Notes under the pieces: model-generated
The model's input: the letters and a program-made list of their open reading frames with translations, nothing else
What the model was told of the DNA's origin: nothing
The model's database searches: none
Program-made: the position numbers and the translations under genes
Part shown: in pieces, positions 24,901 through 39,900 of the stretch
Layout of the letters: every line of letters starts with the position of its first letter
Numbering within the stretch: position 1 is the first letter of the stretch
From: Agriotes lineatus
Lineage: Eukaryota > Arthropoda > Insecta > Coleoptera > Elateridae
Assembly: GCA_940337035.1 (NCBI GenBank)
Contig: CALNHX010007459.1
Coordinates: forward strand, 1 to 64,000
Reading direction: 5' to 3'
Length of the DNA stretch: 64,000 nt

Positions 24901-27900
24901 CTTGAAAGCCTATACATCGTGTAAATACCATTTCTGGATGAGTTACGTACAAAATTTTTTAAGCACCTGTGTTTCTTCTTAATTTTATCTAAATATTGAA
25001 ACGTCACAATAACAAACAAGCATTATACCTTAGTAAAAATATAGAGATATTTGTAGTTAATTTCTTTAGAAACTACAGTAAAAAAATATTGCAAACTAAT
25101 CAAAACGTTAATTTTTCAAAATCCAAAATTGTCCTGTAAAGAGGTACTTTCAGGCCTAAACATTGTACAATAATGCATGAGTTTCAGGACGGATGTTAAA
25201 AAAATTATTAATTAGACATTTATGATAACATATTGATTGTTATTTAATGCAAATTAAATAATTCAAATGTGAGCTCTCAACCCAGGATGGTGGCGAAATA
25301 TCCCAAATACAAAAATGGCACATTTGATTTCCAAAATGTCATTCGCTTCACCAACCTCACTACAGCAGCACAGGATAGCAAATGCCCGAAATGCCTGTAG
25401 TCCATTTACTAAAGGAAAAAAGTTCTAACTTCGTTGACTCAAAACCGATTTTTTTTTATTATTTCGGAAAAAGTTTATAGAAAAGTTTCCCATAGGTGAG
25501 AAGGTGTGTTTTTAATATAGGTATTCTTAATTAAAAAAAATAACTTCTTTATTTATTTAAAACATTGGCTGATATTTGATAACATAAGGTTTTTGGGTTC
25601 ACAGATTACGAATCTGGTCTCAAAATTGGTCTAAAAACAAAAATGGCGTCTACAAAATGGCTTCGAAGGTGTAATTGTTTATTTTGTTTTTTTTTTAATT
25701 TTTATTAGATGTCTAGGGGTTTTTAGGGTTGCTGATTACGAATTTGACATTAAAACGCAACTGAAAAAATCTGGTGTGATACACGCACACAACTTTCTTT
25801 TACAGTGATCTTATAATTAGCCAAAAAATTGATTTTAAATAATTAAGCATTTGTCAAAAATTTTCAAAAATTACAAATTTTACAAAAACGGTACAAAATA
25901 GAGTGTTAGTTCAAGAGACAAATTTTTTCTAGAAATTCAAGCTAAATTCAAAAATGTAATAATATACCGGGTGTTCTCTTTAAAATAGGAGTTAATAAAA
26001 AAATTGAAAAAAAACAAAAGAAACCCATTTTAGAAGTATTCAACTGGAAAATCACCTATCTCACATCAACACACATTAAAAATGTAATAAAAATGTAAAG
26101 TTTAAAAAAATTGTTTGAGCCGTTTTTGAAAAAATCGAAAAAAACTGAAAAATCACAAGAGTAAACACCTACTTCCGGTTATGCGATTTTCTTCAAAAGC
26201 TTGCTGTCGCATTTACATAGTACAGAAAACTTACATATAAAGTTTCAACGCCATACCTCTTTCCGTTTTTGAGATATTCTGTTCACAGGCACACAGACAG
26301 GCACACAGACAGACAGACAGACCAATGAAAAAAAATATGTTTTTTGGGATCAGGGGACTCTAAAACGTGAAGATCTGTTGAAAACTCAATTTCGAATTTT
26401 TGGGGTGAATCCAATATTTCCTTTATTGTAAAAGGAAGTAATAAAAAATGGCGGATCCAAAGTGGCGAAAAAGCGATTTCTTTTTATTCGGACTTTATTT
26501 CTTGCCTATAGAGAGTTTTTTGGGTCGCTGATCTCAAATTTTGTGTTAAAATTTATCAAAAATGAAAAATGACGTCTTTAAAGCGGCAAAATAGCTTCAT
26601 TTTTGAATTCCGCGCTTTGTCTCATATCTAGGGGTTTTGGACACAGTAATTATAAATATAGCATTAAAAGGTTAATTTTTATTCTGTACGAGTATTATTA
26701 TTATTATTTAATAAACATTATATGCAAATAAATTACTAAATTGTTAAATTAACTCAAATTTAAATAGATTAAATACATTTATTCAATTTTGACAGTTTAA
26801 AGTGACATTATTAACTCCATAACAACGTTCATAAACACTATATGATTCACAAGAGAAATAAAAGCGTTTTAATTCACTAGAGAATTAAAAAAGTTTAATT
26901 CACTAGAGATTTAAAACCATATTTTTATGATTTCTACAAATAATTACATTCAATTATTCTTTCTCTTTGTAGTGTGTAATATATAATTATCTTAATTTGA
27001 ATATTTTTAATGTCATTTATTTCCAATTTTGTGTATGGCTGTAAGCAGGTAAGTGATTTAAGAGCGGCAGGCGCTATAAATTTGAATATTTTAAAATGTT
27101 GTATTCAAAATTTCGTCAAAATTGAATAAAAACATACAGTGAGGTCGTAAAGTTTGGAATAAATTCGATAAAACATTTTAGAAGGGTTTTCACAAAAAAT
27201 TCTAGGACACGTTAACCTTATTTTTTAAAATGCTATTTTTTAGGCCAATGGCATATTTTGATCGTGTTTTGTTTTGGAGCTGTGACGTCATCGGCATTTT
27301 TTTAAAATTGCAACCCTAATTTTCTTCACGAATTTGGATAGAACACATTTTTCTGAGTACGCAGATGTCAAAACAGTATGACCTTAAAGAGGAAAACTTT
27401 TGAGATAATCAGTCCCAAAATTTCGAAAATGTATGTTAAAGTTATTAGAGTGGGCCAATCATTTATCAAGGAAGCGCCTTATGTTGTCAAATTGCAGGCA
27501 ATCTTTTAAATAAATAAAATAGTTATACATTTTTTAATTAAGGGTATATTAAAAAACACTTATTTGTTAATAACAATTGAAAAAATAAAAAGCACACTTT
27601 CTCACCTATGGGGAACTTTTCTATATAATTTTTCCGAAATAATAAAAAAAAAATTTCAAAATCGGTTTTGAGTCAACGAAGTTAGAACTTTGGCGAATTT
27701 TTAGCGTTTATAAAATGGACTACTGATAAGAAGCCAAAATTCGAAAATATGCAACCAAACTAACACCGATGCATCAAGAGAGGCCTAACCTAACGCAAGT
27801 TAATTAAGAATATAAATGCCTGGGAATTCGAAGCTTGTAGTAGCAGATAATATTTATATTTATCGAAAATAGGACAATTAAATATGTAAATACTTATAAA

Positions 27901-30900
27901 TGCCTTTTGTCCCGTAACAATGCTTGGCAAAACTGAATAAAAGTAAAAAACGATAAATAAATTCAGAACATATCATCCTCGTCATACACAAGAAAAGCAT
28001 CTGAAGAACAGTGGTCACCCAAAGGCAGTCTTTAAGCACGAATTCATCTACGACATTATCTGGCTGTGTTGAGCCCGAAGGAAGTGCGGATTTACCGAAG
28101 ACGACCATCAAACCCCATTCCAGCTGTGCACGCATCGCCAGGGGCCACCTGAAGATCACTAGGAGGACCCATGTGAACGATAAGAAACCTTACAAAAAAA
28201 TGGTCAACCTTCTTTGAAAAGCATCTCAAGGTAGTATTTATAGGAAGCTACGCAAATCTATCATTTATCTGTGAAGTATTGCTAAAATGTAGTAACGTGT
28301 GTTTGCCGAAGTGAGGTTAAAAAGGGTGCGTCTAATTTAGAATTGATATCTGTATTACCGGCGCGCTATATTTAAATTTCAAATTCAAATTTGAGAAAAA
28401 GGTTAAAGAATTACTAGTTATACATGACCCTGCCTGATATAAGCGTAAATTTGTATCTAAAATAAAATACTTTACGGGCACAGAAGCATTTATCATTATA
28501 AAATAAATTTGGCAATAGTGTCGGGCAAATTATTGTAAAAGCTCAAACAGAAATCATTACATAGATAAATGTGCTCGGAGTGGGGCTAATAATAAAAGTT
28601 TTAACTTCAATACATTTATAATGCTAACCATATCACCCAGTACGCCGTTAACGTGTTCCAGATTGACTGGGTTTCGGAAAAAGATATTTCGGCGACCCTG
28701 ACTGTCCTTGTTTCAGGTCATGTTCTTACATGGAATGAAGTGCCCAAACTTTACTTTAAATTTAATTTTAATTCCTTTGTAACTCGATTAATTTTTCTGA
28801 TATATCTTTTCCTTGTTTTCTCTTTATTCCCTCATATTCGGAATACTTCCTTACGTTATTCCGAAAACGTGTTCTATCCAAATCACTTTAAGTATCCTTC
28901 TACTAGATGTATCAAGTTTGGTTCAACATTCATTATTGATAATTCTACTATATACACTGCACCTTCAATAGTTATTATCAATAAATTTCTCTTTTACCTG
29001 ACCGGAATTTTCGCTTGCTCACTTGCTGGTATTCACACCTTGTTCTGCTGGTATACGTTGCCGTTGATTGAATTACAGTCTTGCACATCTGTAATTTGCA
29101 CTTTTTTGGAATTCATTAATGATTAATACTCGATTTACGGAAGGTACACTTACTGTTAGACTAATTTGAAAAGTCGTATTATTCGCATTATTAAATAAAT
29201 TTTTTATACGATATTTTTATTTAAATATTTTCTTGTAATTAAATACAACAAACAATTTCACTTTATCGATGTTTCAAACCAACCGGTATTACAAAACTGA
29301 AATATTACAAAAATCGATTGCAATACTTGTATTCCATTTTTATGAGCACAAGTGTATACTTATTTTCATTTGCGCTTTTTACTTCTGTCGTCTAACAGAC
29401 GAAGACACTAGGTATTGTAATAGTGAAAAAATCGCTTTCCTAGGTTATTCAGATCTTCACGTTTCAGGGTCCCTAGCTGACGAAAAACACGTTTTCTCAA
29501 ATCCGCCTGTCTGTCTATCTGTCCGTCTGTCTGTTCGTCTGTCCGACTGTCTGTCCGTCGGTTTATCTGTCTTTTTATCTGTCCGTTTGTTGGCGGTGTA
29601 GCTCACTGTTTATTGGATGAAGACGATATTTTGCATGTGGTTTATATGGCTACCTGGTCTCTTTTTGTTTTAACTCGAGCACTATTAGTTTAAAAGTAAT
29701 ATAACACAAAAATATAAAAAAGGCATACTTTGGACCCAACATATGCAATGTAAACACTCTGCTAAAGCCCTGTCGTCAGCGCGTCGTTTATACTGCTGTC
29801 GTAAGCGCATAGAGCAATCGAGATTCCGTGCTCTAGAAGTTAGAGCGCCGGACTAGCATCGCGGTCCGTGTGGGAGCCCGAGTTCGAATCCCATTGACCA
29901 CAACGTTTTTTTAATGTGGAAATTGATGTAATTCACATAACTCTTGGTCTTGCAAGAAAAGTTTCTTGTTTCACTTTTGCGGATATTTTTGTAAATGTAT
30001 TAAGCTGGTTGCATAGCCGCATGCTCCAAGGACTGGTTAAATAGTCCCGAGAATTGTTAGCTTTTTACTTACCTTTAGGTGGTCGCTCTTTAATTATTTA
30101 ACTCAACAATTGATCATCATATAAGTGTACTTGAGGCCCGTCTCTAGCAACAGTGAAGACGTCGCGAATTCTTTGATTAAGATGTTAAAGGGAGCGCCAA
30201 CAAGTTAATACTCAGGTACACTGATATATGTCAAGAAACTTGTAACTTCACTGTATATCTAATAGACAATTATTGAACCCAATGCTTGTAATTAAAATGA
30301 AAGAGAGCAATACCCTTCACTAGCTTTATTATCACTCAAACGTTGAGACATCCAATTTGGCCTATTATATGAACGGGGTACCCCACTTAACTTAAACTAA
30401 TAATATTGTTTAATATTTACACAGCGTTTTTATATGCAAAATATCATCAGAAATCACTTATCTGTTCGTGGTTACACTTGTAGACGTTTAATGCCTCCAA
30501 TGACTCCTATTAAATGTCAGCTTGACAGCCCCAAATCGTCAGCTGTCACATGCGGCAAGTAGGCCTCAAAACTGCCTGGTGACTTCCAGAAGACTAAGTT
30601 TTCTGTAGGTTTTCACGCCTACACTTTTTGCTATAATTCGAAGTTCAAGATAAAATGAGGTAGATGCCAAAGTAACTGTACATACCCTGTTAAACAGGCA
30701 ATAAACTTTGCAAACGTTATTTCGTGGTTTCCCAAATCGCTTCTAAGCTCGAATTTACATTCGTCGGAAAAATGATACTCGCTTCTTAAATCTCCTACCA
30801 GGACGGTTGGCCAGTAACATTTCCTACTATACCCAAACCATATGCAATGGCGAGATTATCACTTATATACCACGAAACCCCTTGCACTTTCAAATGGTGT

Positions 30901-33900
30901 CACACGTTTTTTTTCAAAACAAAACCGTTGTTTATTTTTTTTCTCTATTAACGACCAATGCCAATCTGATATGAATTTTTATGTGCTATTATCGCATTAA
31001 TCCCACTTGATCTCTTATTCAACACTTATATACCGTAGATTACTAGTATTAATATCATATGCTTTTATCACGTAACAGAGTTCAGCAACGTTCGCTGCGG
31101 TCGGCACTTGGATGGGTGTCTGGCCTATAGTGGTAGTAAAATCGCAGCGAGCCGTGCCTCGGAGAGGACGTTCAGCCGTCGGTCCCGGTTGTTATTTCCG
31201 TGAGCGCAACCTGAAAATTCTGACAACAGGCTTCCTACCACAAGCCATACGATACAACAATATCCAATATAACTGTGGCACAAGTTCAGAATCAATTTCT
31301 CAACATAACCTGAATAGTAATACGATAATAACCCCAAAATATAAATAATAAAATAAGCAACTGGTTTTAGACAAACAATTTTTCACATTTCGTTCCGGTA
31401 TTCAAAAATGTACAACTCTTGGTTTGCCCTTAGCGGAATCCCTCTGTATACTAGAATAATTACAAAGAAAATGTAAAGCAGTATCTTCTATAATTGGAAA
31501 AAATGTAACTCAATAATTTTCTTGTATTCTAAAATATAATCTCGGTTACGAACAAATCAAATATACGTATATATAAATCTCTTAATAGAGCTAATGTTTC
31601 AAATAAAGCTGTATACATTAATCCATTGCTTGTAAGTAAATTGATGCATCTGATGTTGAGGGCTCATTTTCTGCTTATAAGCATTTATGACGTGATAGGA
31701 GCCAATTTTTCTTATATTTTCGTATATTGCTGTTATTTAGATAAAGGATAAACGATTAATATTTAAATAGCCCTTTTTTACATCTACATCGTTTAACTGT
31801 GTTCTTTTTAATTCACAACTGCATATATGTAGCCTTTATTGCATATATTTACTTTTAAGTGCATATTAAATGTCTATTCAAGCAATTTTATTGTGTATAT
31901 AAAATGTATATTTTGCGGTTTTATAGTGCATATTTATCTGCACTCTGGTAATAATTGTTGGGCTTGTAATGTTACATGCAGTCTGCATGTCACATTTATT
32001 CATATAAAATATATCCAGATAGTTAATTTAAAAAGTTTATGTACAGTCGATGTGTTGTGAATGGTTACGGGTAACCAAAGAGAAGTAAATAAACAGAATG
32101 ATAAAAAAGTTCAATTTGAAACTAGACTCGAGACGGTCATATTAAAACCGATGGTGGTTCAATTCCAACCAATTGGTATTTTTAATTGAATTTAATTAAA
32201 AGATCATTACACAGGAAGTATCTGGTAATGATATAAAATAAATTCAGCAAATCAAACCGTCTATCAAGTCGACATAATTGAAGTGTTTGCAATATCATAT
32301 TGAAGTTATATTACCAAGTAAATAACTCACAATATAATTAACGTAGAGCCAGTGTTTACGTGTGTGTTGTGCATTCAATTGAGAAGTGCTATCTGGGAGA
32401 TAGCAACACATCCAAAGAGTTTTTTGAGGGGATTGGAGATTTCAACCAGCCAGTTACTGTTAGCTGTCCTGCTTCATTTGCAGAGGAATTCTATAGGTTG
32501 CTGATCAGGTTACGCTAAAGCGACGTTAAGGTCAGTGTTGTTTCTTAACTTTTGCTAACAACTTTTGGAATACTTCAAGGATATTTAAATTGTGTGTTTA
32601 ATATTAGTGAACTTGTATTTAGAACTAAGAATTACTATTAATTATCTAAATTCTAATAGTGTTCTGAGTACTCGGCGATTTTAGGTCATTATATTTAGAA
32701 ATTCTAACCTTTTGATTTAATTTAAGATTGGGGATGTAAATTAGGGATTTTGGGTTTTAATATTGATTAAAAGTTATCTTAAACAAACTTGACTATCCTT
32801 ACGTCATTCATATCTGAATGTCATTAAGATATTTAGAATATCAGTAAAAGACTTGAAAGTAACTATAAAATTACTTTATATTAATCAAATAGTTGAACAA
32901 TCAGTAGTACTTGTTATTAAGAAGCACCATTCAGCTGAGGGTAAGGAGTATTTCTTTAGCTTTACTGACTAGCCGGAGCAAAATTTAAAATAAATAGAAG
33001 AATATACCATGACAATATTTGTATGTCACATATTGACGTTTGTGAGGTAAGTTATTATTTTAATTTATCATATAAATAAGTGATATAACACCGCATAGAG
33101 GCGTTCTATTACAGGCTCGCATAGGCAAACTAGTTGTCTGGTCGCTTCGTTTGCCCGATGTATAATCATGCGAATTTTTATGGGGTTATCTAAAATATCT
33201 TGTCTACAAATCATCACTGGAAGGATAACATGTTTCAGGAAGCTTCTGCTTAGAAAAGAACGCCCGAGGTTGTATTAAATTCTGTTCAGGTTTTACCATG
33301 CTGTGCATCTGCATGCGTAGTAGAAAACAACAACATTTTGAAAAAGTATTTTTCAAAATTATAGATGGAAACTTCTTTTTCTAATATGTTGGATTAATTT
33401 TATCTATCTTATTATACATTTAAAGCTGAATCAAACATATTTTCTGCCATTTTTCGGAAGCTGGCAATGATTCCGATTGTAGTGCGGTGCAGCAAGCTTC
33501 ACACAGTTTAAAAGACGAAGGTATGGCAATCGCTATGAAATTACCTTATGAAATTTTTTCAGATATTTACGTTTCAGAGTCCTTAGATGACGAAAAAAGG
33601 TTTTCTCAATTTGGTATTTCTGTCTATTGGCGGTATATCTCAAAAATAAGTTGTTGGAGGAAGATGATATATGTTTACCTTGCTGGAAACTTGATGAAAA
33701 TGAGATTCAATAGATACAGGGTGAATATCGTGGAAGTGACAAAAGAAAAACGATGCAATAATGGCCGCGGAGAGCAGCTAGCGCGGACGGAAAGGTGTAG
33801 CATGGCCAGCAGCAATCCATGCGCGCCGTACTTGCGAGGGAAGTTTCATGTAAAAATTTTTTATATTTATTTCGTTTCAGATGAATGTGCCTGAAGTGCA

Positions 33901-36900
33901 GGGATTATAGTTTTATTGATAGTAACGTTATTTGAAAGAAGAGGTAAACACGGATTGTAAACGCTGTAATTGGACAATTTTTTCCACATTTTTCCGAAAG
34001 TATAAAATAATGATCATTTTATACTTAAACAATTTGTGCAGCCACTGAGTGGATTTTTTGGAGTTTCCAATACGGCGAACGCTTTTTCTTTAAATGTATG
34101 GGTGTTCCCCAGAATAGCGCTTTTGGGACCGTAACAAAATATTTTCCCGCAATTAACTATATAACAATTAGTTCCTTATCTAGCACTAATTCAACTATAC
34201 TACAAGGAAAGAGAATTTTACTCCGTTGTGACAATACTATAAGTACGATTATCTTTTTGCTTTATGTGGTGTATTGTTTATTACCATCTTCATCAACGTC
34301 GCTAACTTTAATATTAAGTCTTTGCAATAGTTCTTTTATCGTGAATTTCGTTACCGATTGAATTCCACCAACATTTTAGGTGCATTCGCGTATCTAATTG
34401 TCCCTGATGAAATTCACAATGATTATTTTCAGTGAAGTATCATATCTGTTCGTTTAGTCTGTATTTTAATGATAATTTATTCAGTATTAAACATATAATT
34501 GCCTTCTTGAAATTATTATTTAGGAATTGCTTCGTTACTAAGATGGGGATTAGTAGCTTTAATTTTAACCCATTATACTTGGCTACTATACTCTTTTGAA
34601 CGTTATTAATTTTAAAACGTTTTAAGATTTACTTTTTAAGCGCTAAATTGGTAATTTGGATCTTATGTTGTTCTGCTTATGCTGGGTCTGTTATTTTTTC
34701 AAAATGTTCTGCATGCTAGTTTCAGTTACTGACTCATTCAGTTACACCGTTTTCCTTCGTAGTTTTTCTTGATCATTAACTTGTCGTGTCTTTACTTCTT
34801 AATAAAAGTTTTCTTCATTTTCTTTCTTTTTCACCATTTTTTTTGTTTTCAGTACATATTCATGTGTTTCTGTATATTACATATCAGCGGTATTAACCAT
34901 ACTTTTTTTTTGCTCCCCATTCAACACTTATTTTTGTCTTTAACTGATTTGGTATCCTATCCAATCGTCTCGAAATGTCATTTATTATTTCTCACCTCAT
35001 CTCGTGGTACCATCTCTTTCGAGGATTATTAGAAATACTTGATGTGGTGGTCAAAAAAAATATAGTCCTCACAGGTTGTATGTTTATTGTTTTGTGCTTT
35101 TAATAAACATTTCTTAATTATAGCGTTCTTTACTATTTTCTTCACTTATCGTGTGGTTTTGTATTTGTCACCTAACAAACCTTTTGGAGATTGTTCTCTT
35201 GCATGTTGTTAAAGTTGAATAAAGAAAATGTTGTGGTTGAGTATGACAATTACAAATAAATAACTAACTTCGAAATTAAAAAATAGAAAACTCAACGTCA
35301 CACCAGTAACAGTTTAAGAAAGCAATGAATTATACAGGGTGATTCATAATTAATGAATCAAACTTATGCCAAAAGAAGACAAAAAGTCTATATGAACATA
35401 TGTACTTAACCAAACGGTGACCTAGATACAGGCTGTTGCTTGCTGCAAAAGTGAAATAATTGTTTCCAATTATTAATAATAACAAGGCATATCAAGTGCA
35501 GCAATAGATGTTTAGATACCTTTGGCGGTATTCGCTAGCTGCACCACGTGCGTTACGGCCACAATACCCATAAATAAACACCATATCAGCATACTCCTCT
35601 GAAGTAAACCCCTCCATCAAGTAATTAACGTAGGTACAGTTTAACAATCAAAACAAATTGTTTAGTAGAACATTTACAAAACACAAATGACGTACTACTG
35701 ATGAATATCTGTCAGATTTAACGCACATTTTGTTTTGGCTGCACTTGATATGCCTTGTTATCTATCTATCATATAAATAAAGGAGAACGATCCAAACGTG
35801 TGTGTCCGTCACGACAATTGCAGACGCGATGTCCCCCATCTGCGGTTGCATTCATTTCGCCGTCGCCTCGATTTCGTGACCGGGGCGGAGCCCCGAAGGC
35901 CCCTTTGGAGAGGGGCGGGCCTCAAGCGCCCTTTGGAGAGGGGCAGAGCCCCGAGGGCCCCCTTGGAGCGGGGCGTAGCCCCGTGGGCCCTTTGGAGAGG
36001 GGCGGAGCCCCGAGGGCCTTTTGGAGAAAACCCCCTTGGAGAAGGGTGGAGCTTCGTGAGCCCCCTTGGAGAGGGGCGGATCCCCGAGGGCCCCCTTAAA
36101 GAGGGACGCATCCCCGTGAGACCGAGAGGCGAATCCCCAAAAGCCCCTTAAAGAGGGGCGGAGCCCCGATGGCCCCTTTGAGAGGAGCGGAGCCCCAAAA
36201 GCCCTCTTGGAGAGGGGCCGAGCCCCGGGGGCCTCCTTGGAGAGGGGCAAAGCCCCGTGAGCATCCTTGGAGAGGGGCGGATTCCCGGGGGCCCCTTGGA
36301 AAGGGGCGGAGCCCCGTGAACTCCCTTGGAGAGGGGCGGAGCTCCGATGGCCCCTTGGGGAGGGGCGGAGCCCCGATAGCCCCTTGGGGAGGGGAGGAGC
36401 CCCAAGGGCCCCCTTGGAGAGCGGCGGAGCCCCGTGAGCCTCCTTGGAAAGGAGCGGATCTCCGAGGGCCCCATTAGAGAGGGACGGAACCCCGTGAGCC
36501 CCCTTGGAGAGGGGCGGATCCCCGAGGGCCCCATTTTAAGCAATTATTCTTTCTTCAAATGATCTCCTTTAGATGGTTAACATAAATTAAAACTTGCACG
36601 GGTGTTTATCTACAAATAACTCCCGTTTTATCAAAAAAACTATTTTAAAACGGTGATACTAAAACTAACAATATTGGTTTTCAGTTGAAAACGTCTGAAA
36701 TATTACTGAAATATGATTACAAATACCTGTGTAAACTGCAGAAGTTGTCTGTACCCCATTCACTCCATTTGTTACACTGTGAGAGGATTTTCATGTGCAT
36801 TTTTTTAACGGTGTCAGTGACATTTAGTAGCAAAATATTACTAAAGTCAAAATTATTGCTTGGTTAAAATTTATTTTGCATTCGTACTTACTTTATTTTT

Positions 36901-39900
36901 GTGTATAAAATAACACAAGTGTACATCAATGATGGTACAATATTTATTTTAATGCTTAGGTCGTGTTCAGTAACTGAGCTACTTTAGATAATTTATAAAA
37001 TGTCAATGTCTTATTTTGACATTAGTAACTTTTTGTAACTAAATATGCGTACACTGTTAAAAATATTCAATAGGACATTGAAACGACTCTTAATGGCGGA
37101 TTTTAAAACAACCAATCAGAAACAGGACCAAAATTGACCACACTGTGATTAATATAGGCACTGTACTGTGTATCTGTCAACATGTTAGTTCGTGGTGTGT
37201 ATTTTTGTGATATTTGTGTGGTCATCCATGCTGTCTAGAGATGCCAACCATTGTTCCTTTTTCGCCTTCTGTTGGCATGAAACCGGTGACACCAATAACT
37301 CGGCAGAAGCGATGAGATTAAAAATCGAAAAATTGATGTAAGATCGAGATTCGAACTGATCTAAAAAATTGGCGAAACTGGCGAAATGTTTAGCAGAGGT
37401 TTTTCAGATTTGGCATCTCGAGGCACATACGATGACGTGTTGATCGTATGGGACTTTTTTGACGTGTTTTTTTTTAGACCATGTCGACAATTAGTAATGC
37501 AATGGCTCCTCTTGGAGCCTTTCAACGGTTAGGTGAAAACAGTGAGCTTTCACCTCACCACGTGAACGTTCCTCTTGGTTTAGAGCAGGGGTCGGCAACC
37601 TTTTTCGGACGGCGGGCCATTTTCAAAATAAAATTTTTTATGCGGGCCGCACCTTCAAATGTAACTTAAATAGTGCTTTTATATCATATACGAGTATAAA
37701 TATTATTAAAAATAAATATAGAAAAAAATTATTTTTTATTGACATGCTATAATAACAATATGTTAGAGAACAAAAATTTTACAATTCTTAAAAGGGAAAA
37801 AAAGAAAATACAATTCCAATTAAATATGTATAAATATGTAAATATAAAATATATAAATATAAAAAATATAAAATAATTGTAGTGAAACGTCATACGGCTG
37901 TCAACATGAACGCACATATGAACATACAGTAGCAAACTGGCGAAATGAAAGAATTAGTGATGGGCCTATCCGGAATGAATAATCGGAAAGTTTCCGATTG
38001 TTCAAAAAATCGGAAGGTTCCTATTATTTCGGAACTTTTCGGAATTCGATTATTTTACTGTTCGGTGCACAAAATTCGCAACTTTCGGAATTCGATTATT
38101 TTACTATTCGGTACACAAAATGAGAAAACAAAATGCCAATTTGAACTGAACGGAATACGGAATGTTGTATTGACTCACTTGACTGCTATATGCTGGTTGG
38201 CGAATGTCGACGGGTCGCGCCGTGTGCGCACGTGTATGATACGTGAATGGCACTAATGGCAGTGGTATTTCGTAGATTAATTATTAGATAGTACACCTAG
38301 ATACTTCAAATTCAAGTATTGTTTTATACTATCTATTATGTACTTTATGTGCTATTAAACTTTAAAATATCACTACCATTTTCCGAAAGTCTATTAACGT
38401 AACTACTGTAATAATTTGAAAAAATATTTTATTTCCTCATATCCCACTGTGCGACTCAAACTCATAAATTGTTTTTTAGGATACTGCATTGCTAACTAGC
38501 ATAGTTACAAACGAGTCCGGTAGATAAAATTTACAGGCCTAGACCAGTAGTAATAGAACTACTACTGGTGGAGGCCGGTAAATTTTATCTACCGGACTCG
38601 TTTGTAACAATGTAAACGCTAGTTACCAATGCAGTATCCTAAAAAATCTTATACGATACACGACCGGTAGAATTCTTATGGCCTTGCCAAACATACAGGT
38701 CTCGCCCTACGGTCCGACCTGTAAAGTATTGGCGCGGCCATAAAAATGTTGCTACCGGTCTAATAACGTAAATAGCTATTACTGACCGTCCTACAAACCC
38801 AAACAATAGATGCCAACGCAGATAAGGGCTTACGGCGCGACGGCGAGTGCTCTCATCGTAAATTTGCACGCACTTCATCTTCCTTCCGCTTGTTGTTATT
38901 TCGCTCGTTTTCCCTTGCTTGCATTTACGGAATGTAAAATAATCGAATGATATTCCGATTTTATAAACATTCCGAAATGGAACATTCCGATTATTGAAAT
39001 CATCCGATTATGCCCATCACTAGAAAGAATGCTACACTTGCTAAGCGAGACGTCGTATTCGCTGGGGAGTGGGGATTAAACTTGCGCAGTAAAATAGGTT
39101 TCCCACTATGCTTCTGTTTGTCGCGCATTTTTGTCACCGGCCACATTTCGGCACGCTTACGCTCTAAGTTTGTTGATTTTTCCTAAAGTTATATTGGTGC
39201 TTTGGCGGGCCGCGCAAAAAGTTGCAAAGGGCCGCAGGTTGCCGACCCCTGGTTTAGAGGACGGGTATTTCCCTATTTCTTCCTCCACAAAAAAACCCTC
39301 TGCTTCCTGTCATGAGAAATGTTGTGTTTTCTGAGATTGTGTAATAAGTGTGTAACAGAACGGAATGGCCCTACGTAATAGGCCTAAAAATGGTGGTAAA
39401 TTGAATAGGGTAGACCGCGCAATAGCGCGCGCAGCCCCGTTTATATTATATATACCGGGTGTCCGTTCTCAAAGTCGAACATAGGCAATTAACATTAGTG
39501 CATTGACTCGTTCTTCATTGAAATAATTAATTTTTCTGTAGATAATTTCAACAGACGTTGACAGAAAATACCTGATTTACGCCAACTAATTACCATTTGT
39601 TTTGACAAATGCTCTGAACTTGAAAAGCAAGGCATGGCATATTTAAAAATGCCCAAGTTTTAAATTAGTATTTTAAAATAAGAATCCCATCTTGAATATT
39701 ATTATTGGGTACCATTTGATGCGGAATAATTTTATCTTTCCATTGATACTATTATCTTCCCTGTAGGTTGAATTGGCGAACAGGAATCGACAAAAACGTT
39801 CAATACAATGTTAATCGCCTATGTTCGACTTTGAGAACGGACACCCGGTATAAAGGAAAGTCACAACCCTGACTAATCAACGCAGAGCCGTAACCACTGG

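Larger units (their letters stand above)
37586..39251. mobile_element. hAT element with perfect 8-bp duplication, host of a second hAT
   Basis: Termini CAGGGGTCGGCAACCT and AGGTTGCCGACCCCTG, flanked by GTTTAGAG at 37578-37585 and 39252-39259. Subterminal GCGGGCCGC blocks are inverted. Length 1666 bp, of which 1068 bp is a younger hAT. No transposase is recognised, so it is nonautonomous. Confidence 0.93.

Noticed and set aside
28000..28217. Overlapping frames on both strands around 28000-28220 with a less AT-rich core
   Set aside because: Neither strand shows a recognised family or splice sites; left unassigned.
28653..29126. 157-codon plus-strand frame
   Set aside because: No domain, low-complexity hydrophobic segments, AT-rich codons and no splice context; likely chance.
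29826..29906. Functional tRNA gene
   Set aside because: B box is good, but acceptor stem pairing and a convincing anticodon arm are missing. The same holds for 13046-13136 and 47150-47245.
33487..33894. 135-codon plus-strand frame
   Set aside because: Overlaps dispersed repeat F in reverse orientation; no protein motif.
34098..34361. GVPQNSAFGT phrase resembling the RT motif GVPQGSVLGP
   Set aside because: No other RT motif follows in any frame at the right distance; a single short match is not enough.
35878..36535. Regular repeats that could be mistaken for a CRISPR array
   Set aside because: Units are contiguous and degenerate with no unique spacers, and the context is eukaryotic.
35755..36543. 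Several 100-132-codon frames on both strands rich in Pro, Gly and Arg
   Set aside because: They follow the periodicity of a GC-rich minisatellite that has no stops; simultaneous opening of frames on both strands is explained by the repeat.
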